A stretch of 64,000 nucleotides of DNA from Chamaelirium japonicum (Eukaryota; Streptophyta; Magnoliopsida; Liliales; Melanthiaceae). A program made the translations under genes and the position numbers. Below are positions 24,031 to 36,200 of this stretch, piece after piece (the stretch's first letter is position 1; every line of letters begins with the position of its first letter). A model generated the notes under the pieces. The model was given only the letters and a program-made list of their open reading frames with translations. It was not told the DNA's origin and did no database searches. Where the stretch lies: assembly GCA_947650365.1 (NCBI GenBank), contig OX393553.1, positions 37,551,947 through 37,615,946 on the forward strand. Direction: 5' to 3'.

Positions 24031-24048
24031 TTCCCACCGGGCGTGCCA
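24031..24048 (-). other. Primer-binding site of the Tat-type element
   Basis: Minus-strand TGGCACGCCCGGTGGGAA starts six bases inside the 5' LTR border. It begins with the TGG that pairs with a tRNA 3' CCA. Which tRNA it matches was not determined. Confidence 0.7.
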
Positions 24049-24054
24049 GAAATC

Positions 24055-25961
24055 TGTAAGCGCAGAAAAGGTACGGGTCGTCTTTATTGTGCAAAACGAG
24101 ATTACAAGTGTGGCCGGGACCCGGGTGGCTCGGGTGTGGCGAGTCCGGGTTACGATGAGTGTTGATCAGGGGATTGTGGGAGAGATCTTTTGGAGGATCC
24201 CTTTGATCCGCGTCTCCACGTGGTGTTCGTGCGAGAGCTCTGAAGGGGTTACCCAGGACAGGGATTTTTATAAGGTGATGGTTTTTTGAGAGGCTAAGGA
24301 ATGTCCGTCGTTTCTTTGGTCCCTTCCGTGCTTTGCGCTTCCTCGGCTAGGGGGTCTTCAGCTTCGTTCCTCGGTCTTCGTGTCTTCCTCGCTCCTTGCT
24401 TGACCTCGGCGTCCTTGATCGTCGGTTCGCGGTGTCGATCGTGCTTTTGGTGTCAGTTTTTGGCTTTGGCTTGGCTCCGGCGTGGCTCTGGCTTTTGCTT
24501 TGCTTCGGCGCTTGCACTTGGACGTAACCGGGAGAGACTTGCGATGCTTTCGTTCTTCCAGACTTCGCGTCGTATCGGCTAGAACGTGCGGTGCTTTTGC
24601 TCGTGGCCGGCGTAGTCACTTGGCTTTGGCACTCGCGTTGCTTTGGTGCGGGCTTTACTGAGGCTTTGCTTTGGCTTCTTGCGTAGGCTTTAGCTTCAGC
24701 GTCAACTCGGTCTTCTTCTTCGAACGACGTGGGCTACTTCTCCGGCGCTTCGACGGTTTGGGTGTCGGCTGGACTTCTCTTCTTCTTCGGGCTTCCTTGG
24801 CGTGATCGGAGTCGAAGAATGCTTTCGAAGATAGTGGGGGTAACACCGATCTCCGTGCGACGGTTGTGGCGTCGGCTTTTGGTGCTGAAGACGGTGGGGG
24901 TGGCGACGCTTCAGGCGGTCTGCTCCAGGCTTTCTTCTTCGTGGATGGCGCAGACGTTTGTGGAAGGCGACGGGGTGATGATGCTTCGTTTCTCTTCTCC
25001 GGGCTTTGGAGCTTGATCGGAGTGGAGGATTTGTTGGAGCCGACGGGGTAGTGCCGCTCTGAGCTTCGTCTCCGGCCTTTGCTTCTGGCATCTTCGGAGT
25101 CGAAGGGTCTTCTTCTCCGAGCTTTCTTCTTTGTGCACGGAGTCGAAGTCTTGATCTTCGTGTGCAAGGGTCTTCACGTCGATGAGGGCTTTCAATGGAC
25201 TAAGCCGATCCCGAAGGGACAGGCTTGCCCATGCCTCGTGAAGCCTTGGGTCGATGAAGAAGCGTTTCCTCTTCTGCAGAGCTCCCGCACTTCGTCTTGC
25301 GATCTTCGACCTTTTGAATCTTCCCCCACCCCCTCTATTTATAGGCAAAGGGGAGGGGAGAGAGATATGTGAAGTTTTAATTTTAAATCCCTTTAATATC
25401 TCTTTCATAATTACCCGGGATTTATTCATCCATTGATGAGGGGAATAACATTTATTTGCTTTCCTTTCCAGGCGGGGCAATTATGGCTGGATTTTGCACA
25501 CGAAATCGATGGCGATCCGGCGCTTCTTCTTGTGCGTCGGATCGAGGGATCGGCGCAGATCCGCGCGTGAGCAGACGTCATACGCAACCTCCCCCCACGC
25601 ATGGCGGTAGTTCTTTCCTTTTCTTTCTTATATTTCCTTTTCTTCTCTTTCCTTTTCTTTTCTTTCCTTTCTTTCCTTTCCTTTTCTTTTCTTTCCTTTT
25701 CTTTTCTTTTTCCTTGCAAAGCCGGCCGGCCCCATGGGGTTCGGGTCCTAGTAGGGGCCGGCCCCATGGGGTTCGGATCCCTAGTAGGGGCCGGCCCCCT
25801 CCTTTGAGTGTGGGGTCCGCTCCTCTTTTGTTGGGTGCGAATCGGGTCCGGATCCGCACGGGTGCGTGCAAGTCGGGTCCGAGTCGAAACGCGCGTCGGG
25901 TTTGCATCCTCGTTGGCACACGTAAGTCGGGTCCAGATCAGACGAAATTCGTGTGTCTACA
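24055..25961 (-). repeat. 5' LTR of the Tat-type element
   Basis: This is the promoter-side LTR for the minus-strand element, 1907 bp. A TATA box (CTATAAATAG on the minus strand) lies at 25335-25344. A pyrimidine-rich tract (TTTCC/TTTTC words, plus strand) spans about 25610-25715. Open frames within it are not conserved proteins. Confidence 0.92.
25335..25344 (-). promoter_or_regulatory. LTR TATA box
   Basis: Minus-strand CTATAAATAG inside the 5' LTR. It points away from the KH gene promoter at about 26.17 kb, so the two promoters are head to head about 0.8 kb apart. Confidence 0.6.
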
Positions 25962-26001
25962 GCTATGTCGGTGGGGATGGAGGCATTTGGTGTTTGCAAG
26001 C

Positions 26002-26032
<31 letters not shown>

Positions 26033-26062
26033 CTATGTGGTGGTACTTGAAAAAATAGCCAG
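25962..26062. mobile_element. Right half of the small TIR element split by the gypsy insertion
   Basis: Begins with the second GCTAT duplication, then a G-rich stretch, C30 at 26001-26030, and the inverted terminus TGTGGTGGTACTTG..ATAGCCAGAG. It pairs with the left half at about 9450-9541. Confidence 0.5.
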
Positions 26063-26173
26063 AGACAGATGATAAGTGTGGTTGTTCTCGGAGAATATTG
26101 CGGTGCCAATGTTGACACGAAAATCGGGTCCGGCGCTGGGTGCTTCACGTTATCAAACAAGGCATCAGAGGGC

Positions 26174-26180
26174 CTATAAG
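26174..26180 (+). promoter_or_regulatory. Candidate TATA box of the KH gene
   Basis: CTATAAG lies about 30-40 bp before a plausible transcription start in the 26205-26230 region, which leads into a CT-rich 5' UTR. Confidence 0.35.
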
Positions 26181-26214
26181 GCGGACATGTAAGCGTGCGT
26201 CGCACGTACCTCCA

Positions 26215-26323
26215 TTCTATCATCTCTCGGTCACAGACTCACATACTCACAGCAGAGAGCAAAGCCTGCCGAGTGCCGAGCGTCCCTCCAGGGAAACCTA
26301 ACGCCAAAAGCTTCGACCCCCAC

Positions 26324-26365
<42 letters not shown>

Positions 26366-26409
26366 AAGAAGAAGAAGAAGAGGAGACGAGCCCTCTTCTC
26401 CACACGAAG
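26215..26409 (+). other. Candidate 5' UTR exon of the KH gene
   Basis: A CT-repeat leader is followed by AAGAAGAAGAAG and a donor-like ACGAAG|GTGGGT at 26409/26410. The first coding exon starts with an in-frame acceptor at 29578, so an untranslated first exon is required. The exact start and the donor are guesses; another donor may lie near 26495. Confidence 0.4.
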
Positions 26410-27277
26410 GTGGGTTCCCCTCTCCTATCCCCCCTCCTCTCTCTCTCTCTCTCTCTCTCCCCCCTTTCTCCCCACACGAAAACCTCTTACCAGGTTTTCG
26501 CTTTCTCTAAGGCTATTTGTTTCACCCCCTACTTTTTCTTTTTAATTTCTGAAAATCTCGAATAAAAACTATGTTTTTTCCACTGAAAATCATCAGATTT
26601 GCGGTAGATGTTGTTTCCGAGACCTCACATTTGGATGCCACCGCCTACAACTTTATTAAAACAATGAAAAGTAGTAGTTTTTCTCGTACCCATTTACTGC
26701 AAGATCGAAATGATGTATTAGATATTTACTAATTTGATGAACAATCCCAGAGTCTTTGAATCATGCCTATATCTTGTTTTACCTAGCTGCTCAACTTCTC
26801 AGAAATTTTATTTTGGGGGTAGAACTGAGTAGCCTGCATTCAGATTTGGAGGAATAATGCTTCATAGGGTTAGCATTAGGTCTGGAGTTGTTCTTGATGT
26901 TGGAAGCGGTGTCGATATTCGACGAAGAAAAGGAGAAAGACAATATGTTGATCTGAAACTTCAGGGCTCGATCTGGATCTATTCCTATCGGACAATAGTT
27001 CTTCCCTTCCGATAGGATCCCCGAGTGTACAAGAGGTTGTGAAAAAAGTTACCTTCGGGATACAATGAGGTCTCGATCAAAAAATGATGGATCCGTAGTA
27101 TCCATGCTCTGATTTCAACTCTGGAACACTCTGTAGTAGGAACTGATGATGCCAATCACCCAGGTTTGAAGAGAAGAGAACACTCAACACATGCTTTTTT
27201 GGTGCTAGAAACAGAGGGTTGGTCTCAATTTATACATATTTCCTATTTTCTTTGTCTGTCGAATGTATTGTCATGAC
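26410..27277. other. KH gene intron 1, single-copy-looking part
   Basis: AT-rich intron sequence with CT repeats at its start (26435-26460). No other feature is recognised before the hAT derivative at 27278. Confidence 0.5.
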
Positions 27278-27917
27278 CAGTGGTTTCAAAGACTGGGGCG
27301 TAAGGCGGGGAGTTTTTCCTGTTGTGGGGCTGGGCATAAGCCCACGAATTTCAATTTTTTTAATATATATATATATATAATATTATATAAAAGAGTGAAA
27401 ATAGATTAAAAACAAACAAAATATGAAAATTCTATGAGCAACGTTAGCAAACAAAGCATTTAAGCCTATAAATATGGTTGATAAATCATAAATATATAAA
27501 AAATGATAATAAAAATGAACTTGTCAATATCATTTAAGATCTAATTATAAGTTTCTAACCAAAATTCAAACTATCAATGTTTATATTCCATAGATTCTAT
27601 CATTCTATACATGATATAAAAATAATTTAAAACAACTTTAGTTCCAAAAATATCATAACATCCAAGAGAGTAAGACACATATAAAAGATCACACGGTACA
27701 CGGTAGCAATCAAATCATTTTTTTTCAACTATGCAGACAAACTCCAGTGGGGTGTAAGCCCAAGCCATTGAGGCATAACGTTTGGTGCGTACGCCCCAGT
27801 GGTTCAGGCATAAGCCCCATAGGAAAAAGTTTCAGCTGGAGCTTCTCTCGGCGTTTTAGGGCCGTCTCGCCTTGGGGAGCCCCTCGGGCGTACCCTGTGG
27901 TGAGTTTTAAAACACTG
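27278..27917. mobile_element. Internal-deletion derivative of the 5-kb hAT element, 640 bp
   Basis: It begins CAGTGGTTTCAAAGACTGGGG and ends ..TTTTAAAACACTG. The flanking 8-bp duplication is GTCATGAC (27270-27277) against ATCATGAC (27918-27925). Its left 450 bp match the left end of 46835-51842 in order: GGGGCGTAAGGCG, AAGCCCACGAATTT, GCCTATA, ATGGTTGATAAATCA, GTTCCAAAAA and CATCCAA. Its right end has the shared GGGGCGTAC-type words. It has no transposase. Confidence 0.85.
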
Positions 27918-28341
27918 ATCATGACTATTAATCAACAACCACGACTTTATAAATGGCCTGGATCTGTCTTGTTCTGATCGGATGCCTCAAATTCTAGCAG
28001 TAATGATCGATCCGCGCCCGGAGGCATATCCGATCGAGCCTAAGCCCAAACTGGGCCTGCTCTGTACCTACTTTTAATCAATCACTGCTTGGCTAGTCCG
28101 AACCGAATCAGACCCGCGTGACTAACTAAGCTTTAGATTTATGGTTTGGCATAATTTAGGAATATTAGATCTATATCTTGTAATTTGTGCTACAAAAATG
28201 AATTTGTATCCTATATCAATTCTTTCCTTTTACCCTCTTGTCTAGACTCTTTCTCATCTAGGAGAACCTTGAGGGTGCTCCTAGTTTCATAAAGATATTA
28301 GGTAACCAATAAGGTAGGTCTCCATCCCTGTACCCGCCAAC

Positions 28342-28893
28342 TAGGCTTGTCAACAGGTCGGATTCGGACCGGATCAAGGTAGATCCAGATTTGATCCATT
28401 TATATTTCAAATTGGGTCGGATCGTTTTTAATCGGATCTCGGATCAAAATACTAATACCAAACTTGGAGTTTTCTAATTCGGATAATGACCCATGTTCAT
28501 GGACAAGTCTGGGAGGTCAAAACAACATATACTGTCAAACAAAAACTCTAGACTTCTAAGTTTGAATTGTTGATTAGTTCGAGCTAATGGATTTGGCGAA
28601 CCATAGATCCGATGGTTAACATAAGACAATTGAGTTAGGCATCCGATGGTGGAAATAAGATGGGTGTGTTTAGCATCGGACCGACTATGATATATGTTAT
28701 AAAGCTAACTAAATTTATCGGGTCTTATTCGGATCGGATCATTGTAGATCCATATTTGATCCAATTATATTTCGAATCGGGTCGGATCAATCATTATTAA
28801 TCGGATATCGGTCCAAAAAGCTTATTCCAAACTTGGGATTTTTAGATCGAATTCGAATCATGATCTAGTCCATTGACAGGCGTCACAGGCCTA
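28342..28893. mobile_element. hAT-type MITE, GGATCGGATC family, 552 bp
   Basis: The left end is TAGGCTTGTCAACAGG and the inverted right end is TAGGCCTGTGACGCCTGTCAATGG. The 8-bp duplication is CCGCCAAC (28334-28341) against CCACCAAC (28894-28901). The interior repeats GGATCGGATC, ATCGGATCTCGG and TTGATCCA words, present as two larger direct blocks. It lies in KH intron 1. Confidence 0.75.
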
Positions 28894-28901
28894 CCACCAA
28901 C

Positions 28902-29578
28902 TGCCCCTTTAGGTTTCTTGGCAGTCCCTTCTCGTCATGTTATCGACACCAATCTTAGAGGATTTATTTTAGGGTGATAGATGATCGAAAAAATTCATAA
29001 ATCAATTTATTTGCGGAGCCTTCTTAGCTAGAGTTGTGCTCCATCGTAGATGCCATATTGATGGGAGAAGTTGATGAAGGAATCTCACATAATCTATTAT
29101 TTTGTCAAAGATATATAATGATCAAAATTTTGAGCGGTCTTAAAATTCTATTTGATTTGAGAGCATTGCATAGCTGCAGGTGTTGGTTTTTGTTCGTGCA
29201 GGTTAATCAAACTCAATTTCGGAAGCGGATTTCTTTTGATTCTGTCCATATAGTAATATATTAGTATTTCAGAAGAATTTTGAAACAATATTGAAAGCAT
29301 ACATTTTTTTTTTGTCATATTGATTCCTTAGTTCTCAAGAAAGAAAATTTGGTGGTTGCCCCCAGTCAAGCTTGTTTATTTGATCATTCTATCATTCCTA
29401 TAGAATACCTTCTGCTTAAGCTGATTTCTATGTAATATGCTTGTATCTATGTTATTGCACTGATGAGCCTTTTTATTTCTTCTTAGGACTTTTCATTTTT
29501 TTCTATATCTATTTTATTGCCTTCTGCTTAACTGGCCTATTTTTTCAATTATCCTGAATTGTAAGATCTTTTCTGTAG
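28902..29578. other. KH gene intron 1, 3' part
   Basis: T-rich intronic DNA leading to the acceptor at 29578. No coding or repeat feature is recognised. Confidence 0.5.
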
Positions 29579-29582
29579 GGGC

Positions 29583-30239
29583 ATGGATGATGAGAAGTCC
29601 GTTTCTTCTGGCAAGCATAAATCGGGTAATTTGAATAGGCGTTCTCTCTCTCAGTTTGATAATGGGAAACGGAAAAAACATAATCCTAGTCATGATCATA
29701 GTTTTATGACTCCTAAAGCTATTGAGACTGTATATCGAATCCTTTGTCCTGTCAAAAAGATTGGTAGTGTACTTGGGAAAGGGGGTGACATTGTTAATGC
29801 CCTCAGAGATGATACCCATGCAAAGATAAGGGTTGCTGACGCCATTCCTGGTGCAGAGGAGAGAGTAATTATCACTTTTAATTATGAATCAAAACAACCA
29901 AGAAGATTTGACACTGATCAGGATCCTGATGATGTTAATCTCACTGAGAATGAATATGAAGACATGCGACCACTTTGTCCTGCTCAGGATGCACTTTTAA
30001 AGGTTCATGATAGGATTGTTGCCGACGAGTATATACGTGGTGGTGTTGTTCATGAGAAGACTCAACTTGATGATGCTGTCTCTGCTCGCATTTTGGTTCC
30101 TAACAATCAAATTGGCTGTCTTCTTGGCAAGGGTGGAACAACTATACAGAAATTGCGAAGTGAAAGTGGCGCGAGCATTCGCATTTTGCTTGCAGAGCAC
30201 CTGCCGCCATGTGCTATGGACACCGATGAATTAGTTCAG
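29583..30239 (+). CDS. KH gene coding exon 1 (KH1 and start of KH2)
   Basis: The acceptor is TTCTGTAG (29578) and ATG follows four bases later. The exon encodes 219 residues: a Ser/basic N-terminus, KH1 (LCPVKKIGSVLGKGGDI) and most of KH2 (LVPNNQIGCLLGKGG). It ends DELVQ|GTATTA at phase 0. The open frame reads on past the donor into the intron, which should not be annotated as protein. Confidence 0.9.
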
Positions 30240-33200
30240 GTATTACCTATTAAAGAACCCATCTGTGGGTCCTTCTATTTGTTCAGTGCACCCTTTATGA
30301 GTAAACAAAATGTCAACGGTTGCAATTAGAAGTGATACATAGTTAATGCAGTCTTTATTTTGAAATTTTGTATTATTCATAGGCATGACCAACCATTTAT
30401 TCTACTTAGAAACTGGTTATAATTTTCTCTTTTACATATCATTATATGTTTTAATCTGTCCTAAGATGAATTGAAACATGTCTTAAATTTTCTCCTAGAT
30501 GGAAGGAAGATGTATCCAGCTTATTTGGTAGGGAAAATTGTTGATTAGGTTATATAAGTGGTAGCCCTGGGCGATGCCAGGGAACTGTCGGTGGCAGTGA
30601 TGGTGACAAGTGGTGTCCGAAAGCACATGAATGGTAGTATGAGCTAGGTTATTAATCTAGGTGTGTTCATAATTTTTTTTTCTAAGCTATAGTTGATAAA
30701 ATTATAATATGAATCAGAAGTGAAGAATCAAAAGAGAATACTAGCTCACAAATACTACAATTTGGAAAATTAATAACCTCTCATACTACCGTTCATGCTT
30801 TCTGATATGTTTGGTGCATCAAACACATTCAAATGATGCATCATGTGCCTGCTAGTAAAACCTAAAATATGACAAGTAATGTAGATTAATTTCTGACCAC
30901 TTAGGTAAATTACTTTTAACACTTTAATGTCAAACTAGGACTACAGACCCAAATTTAAACATACATCAATAAAATCTCCCCAAAAGCATATAGACCCTCT
31001 AGAGGGGGGGAACCCAATGTCCTCCAAATTGGACTCGAGTGATTCTTCTTCTCCAATGGATGCTTGATGCAACTGGACACGTGATTTTGCTCCCCTCCAC
31101 TTATTTGGTATTGGCATGTGAATAGCAGCTCTTGACCTTTCATCCTTCAGATCATAGGGTCTCTACTTTATTAAAAGTCTAGGCCTTTTTACTTCCTTTT
31201 CGTATTTTCACCCTCTAGACACTTAGACGCTCTCATGTCCCTTCAAAGCCTTTGTATGGGTCCTGATATATCTGTGCGTGTGCTTCTTAAACTCAAGTTA
31301 TCCCTATTTTAATCTCTCGCTGAATTTGTTCTCATGTCATGTGAAATTTGTGATGGGGGGGTTTGTAGGGTACTGCTCAAACGACAACTTACTAAAATTG
31401 AATAGAATCGTTAGTAACTTGAGATTCATTGAGTTGGGGGTTTATAGGTTACTACTCAAACAACAAATTACCAAAATTGAATCAAATTGTTTTTAACCTG
31501 AGATTCATTGAGTCCATCTGTAGTAACTAAGTATCTCCAAACAAATTGGTCGACTTAATATAAGTTCTGCCATGTACACAAGTAACAATACCGTATCAAA
31601 GTGCAGTATTACTATATTCTTCCATATGTGTCACGTGGTTTCAAAACTCGGTCGATAACAGTATGTACTAATTTTGGGCCCAATCGAACTGATACCTCTC
31701 TCGAAATCGGTACTGAACCCGTACTGGTCGATATCTACCGGCACAGTAACAAAGTTCGGCGTTTTTTTGAAAAAAACGCGTTTAAAACGTGACTTAATGG
31801 GCAACCGATTTGTTACTGTTTTTTTTTTTTTTTTTTTTTTTCTGATTTTTACATGTTACCAAATTCGTTGTTTGTTTTGTCGTTTTTATTGAAAAAAAAG
31901 GTTAAAAACGTATTTTTTTGTCGAACTTTGTGACTGTATCGATGATGAGTCCTATGATATTGAAATTCAACTTTCTTTTAATGACATTGAATTTATGGAG
32001 GATGAAGAGAATGAAGAAAGAGAATGAAGAAAGAGAATGATGCAAGTTTGACATTGGATGCTCTCGACGACACGATGGATGCTTAGTTTCTATTTTCTAT
32101 TCTATTTTGATTAGTGACTATTGGACAATGGACATCTTAAGGTTTGCAATATTTTCTTTTGGGATGTCGTTATCAACTTATCATGATGTTCGTAACTTAG
32201 TATGTTACTTTGTCGGATTGTTGTTTTGTTGCTTAGTTGCATTTGTATAGTTGCATTAATAACTTAGTTGATTTGTTGTTGTTGACCTATCATCTTATAG
32301 TCGCGTTGGAAATATCTTAGTTGTTTAAATGTAGGCTAAAAACTTGACTTTGAAGGCCCCGAACTTGCCGATTAAAACACGAACCCGTCCCCCCCTCGAC
32401 TTTTACCCAATTTTTTTTTCGAACTTTCCCGAGTTTTTTTTTCGAACTTTCCCGAGTTTTTTTTTCGAACTTTCCCGACTTATTGCCGAACCCGAACTTG
32501 GTGACTATGTCTATTGGTATCGATCCATAGATTCCATACTGGCCGAGTCATATAGGTATTGACCGATACTAACAGATTTCAGACGGTACAGGTCCATGTC
32601 TATAGCCACATGTGTGTTTATGTGTATGTTGGGGGGGGGACACATTTTGTTGGGTTTTTTTCCTTCTCCCTTCATTATCTCCAACCCCACTAGTAGTTGC
32701 ACATGCTGGGGGGCCTATGTACAGCTGCTAGCATGTGGAAGGGGCATCATTTGAGGAATTTGAGGGCTTTGAGGATATATCTATACTCTCTCTTGCCCCA
32801 TATGCCTAGTACTAGTAGAGAGAAGAGAAGATGAATGAAGAAAGAAAGAGAGAAGAGAAGAGGAGAGAGAAGAAAAAGAAAGGCTATAACTTAAACCCAA
32901 AGCTCATAAAGCTTACCTTTTATTTTATATAATATATAATATTTTTAGTTTTTTTCAAATTTTCAAAAAAAAGAAGGAAAGCTGATACCTGTATTTGCGG
33001 AATTCGAGTCGTATTGTTGGTACATATCGGCCCAGAGTCGATCGATACCGGTACCAATATCCGTATTTTAAACCTTGATTTCTTGATTCACTCTATGCAT
33101 CCCTTTTGTCGTGCCTATAATTAGCATAATATGACATGGCACAAAATGTATCAGCATTTATTTCCTTTCTAGTATCTATACTATAATGTTTGAAATTTAT

Positions 33201-36200
33201 TATATAGATGCTAATGTCCATTAGTTACTAAATTAGCTTGATGGATATTTTTTTCTTGGTAAGTGAGATAACTTTTCACTTTCAGATTATTCTGATGCAG
33301 ACGAGCCTACTACGTGTAGTTTTTCTACAGCTGATGGCGTATTTTCATCCGCGCCGGAGATCTAGGAACCCGATCGTCGATCCGTCTGCATCAGTGGAAA
33401 GCTTAATCGAAGCCCCACAGTTTTGGTTTTTACTTTATTTCGATCCGACCAACGAATCTTTAGTTATTTCAGTTTTTATTTCTGGTTTGGGTAGGTGCGA
33501 GCCATGTTCGCATCCGGTTCGAGCCACAGATGCCGAACTGACTCATTTCCGTGTTTACTTTTTAGCCGTAGGATCTTAAGTTAGGGATAGATCTCAATGG
33601 ATGAGATTCGATGGAGAGCAAAAAACCCAAAACCCTAGCCCAAATCCCAACCGGCCGGTCTTTCTCTCTCTCTCTCTCCCGCGGACGCCCGCGCCCTCTC
33701 TCTCTCCCTCTCGCGCGTCCTTTTCTCTCTCTCACCCGACCGGCCCCTCTCTCTCTTCCTTTCCTTTTGTGCCTTCATGCTTTCATTCCCTATAAAGTCT
33801 AAACCCTAATTGAGAGAAAGGGGAGATGATATTGAATTGAAACCCTAACAACGGAGAAGCGGATCGCTTGCTCGGTGTATCTCTTCCGACGAAATCTTCT
33901 CTGCTTCTTGTCTACTTCTCCCTTCCGCACGCTTCTACCCCGTCGCATCGCTACTCGTCTACGGCTTCGCGGAAGATCGACGCGGAGTTCTTCATCTTCC
34001 AGATCCATCGTCTCGGCTTCTTCACCCCGTCTTCTGAGCCACGCCTCCCCTTCCGCGCCTTTCATCTGCAACATCGGAGCATCGGAAAGCTGCCGGCATT
34101 GACCAAAGCACGGTGAGATCGATTCTCGATAATCTTCATGTGATAACCTGCTTTTCTGCAACCGGCCTTATTGCTGTTTCACCGTAGGAACCCTGAAATT
34201 CTGTTTTCCTGAGAGTCTCATCCATTAGGGTTTATCGTTTAGGTTTGTGATTGTTCTTTGATACATTGGCATATTAATTTGAGATTGATCTCGTTCTTAT
34301 TGCTGGAATTCAGTATTATGATCTGAAATTATTGTTCTTATTGTCAGTTTTATGATTTGGTTGCGTTAAAATCTGATTGGTAGTGACTGAATGCGGAATA
34401 ATGGTTATAGGCTATGCTGAAATTTGTTTATAACATGCTGAAATCTGATTTAAGGCTTTAAATTCTGCACTTGGTTTATTTCAAGCATACGCATACCATC
34501 TAGTTAGTATCAGATCCCATCAAGTTGGTATCAGAGCGCACTAGTCGTCGCGTCCTTACGCAACGGCCGGTCCTCTCGCATCATTCGCATCATCTCGTGT
34601 TTGCTGAAATTTTTTTTTTTTAGTTGCCTTCTTTCATTTTAGTTTGTATCTTGCATTAAGTAGTAACACGCATCGCGTGATCGCATACATCCATATTAGG
34701 GCCATCCCCTTTCTCTCTGCGTGACTCGATAGCATCTTCTAGAGAATCTAGAATGGCTGGGTCTTCTCCACCCCGTACTTGGCAAGATGCCTTCATGAGG
34801 CAACAAGAGTACATGGATAGACTTCAGACCCAAATAGAAACCTTGACCTTAGCCTTCAATAATTCTCAAAATCCACCTCGACCCCCTCGAGAACACAGGG
34901 CTAGAGCGTCGCCAGGGCATAGCGAGTTAGATCTAGGGTCAGGAGGTGACAGCGTCAGTTCCTCTGATGGATCTGATAGGCGAAGTAGGAGAACTCATAG
35001 GAGGTCGAAATCCCATTGGGGCTGGGATCAGGGCATCAAGATAGAAATTCCTGAGTTCGAGGGTAGGATGGACCCTGAAGAGTTTCTAGAGTGGGCCGAG
35101 AGAATCGACCAGTACTTCGAGTGGAAAGAAATCTCCCGCGACAAACAAGTGAAGTTTGTCAGTCTTAAACTAAAAGGTCATGCACTGATTTGGTGGAAAC
35201 AGTTGCAGACCGCTAGGGGTAGGAAAGGAAAAGAAAAGATTTCCACATGGACACATATGCGAGGAAAAATGCAACAGAAGTTCCTCCCTTCTGATTTCAA
35301 GCAGAATGTGTTCCAGAAATTCCAGAACCTGCGACAGGAGCACAAATCTGTAGATTACTACACTAATGAATTCTACAAGCTCCAGGCTCGTAACGATCTG
35401 CACGAAGATGAGGAGCAGAGCGTCGCTAGGTATGTCAACGGTCTCAAGCCTTCAATTCAGGAGGTGGTGTCCCTTCACGACTTGTATCAGGTCAGTGATG
35501 CACACCGTCGGGCCAAGAAAGTCGAGTCTCACCACTCACGATCTGCGTCCCGACGATATGACATCACTAGGGCACCATCCGGATCCGTTAGTAGACCACT
35601 CCCTGGACCTTCACCTGTAGCTGGCACAGTTCCTGCACCCACTGAGAAGGGTAAAGGAGTCTTAGGACCCAACCCGAGCCAGATAAAGTGCTTTAAATGC
35701 AACCAGCCGGGTCACAAGTCTACCGACTGTCCTCGCCGTCAATTCCATCCACAGACAAATCTTGCGGATAATGACGAGGATAGTCACGAATCTGATGGGG
35801 AACACTTCAATGAATTAGTCTTGGAGGGGGATGATGTGACTGCACCACTGTTGGTCATTCACCAGTCGCCATCACCCCAAGCACCCAAAGCGTTGTTACC
35901 CCACGAGCTCTGTGGAGGACCTCCAAGGCCACACTGCAAGAACCAGAGGTTCGAGCTGTTCCGAACCGTCTGCAAGGTCAATGGCATGGACCTTTGTCTC
36001 TTGATCGATGGAGGTTGCACTACAAATCTGATCAACGAAGCGATCGTCAGGAGCAAGCAAGGTTTAAAATCGCGGTATCGGTCGCGGTATCGGTCGGCCC
36101 CGAACCGGTATGTACCGGCCGGTACGTACCGGTACCGGCCGGTACGGACCGATACCGGTTGAGAAAAAAAACATTAAAAAAATCCAAAAAATGCAAAAAA

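Larger units (their letters stand above)
9542..25961 (-). mobile_element. Complete Ty3/gypsy (Tat-lineage) LTR retrotransposon, 16,420 bp
   Basis: The LTRs (9542-11446 and 24055-25961) begin TGTAGACACACG and end CTTACA on the minus strand. A 5-bp target duplication GCTAT flanks the element (9537-9541 and 25962-25966). On the minus strand the order is LTR, primer-binding site, gag, protease, RT with RNase H, second RNase H, integrase, antisense gene, LTR. The second (archaeal-like) RNase H between RT and integrase and the extra ORF between pol and the 3' LTR are traits of the Tat lineage (Ogre, Retand, Grande relatives). By eye the LTRs differ mainly by transitions plus one 18-bp indel. Five in-frame stops in gag-pol make this copy non-autonomous. 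Confidence 0.93.

Noticed and set aside
34526..34537. tRNA gene fragments at TGGTATCAGAGC (also 61251-61262)
   Set aside because: These are LTR-element primer-binding sites directly after the left LTRs; no tRNA body follows.
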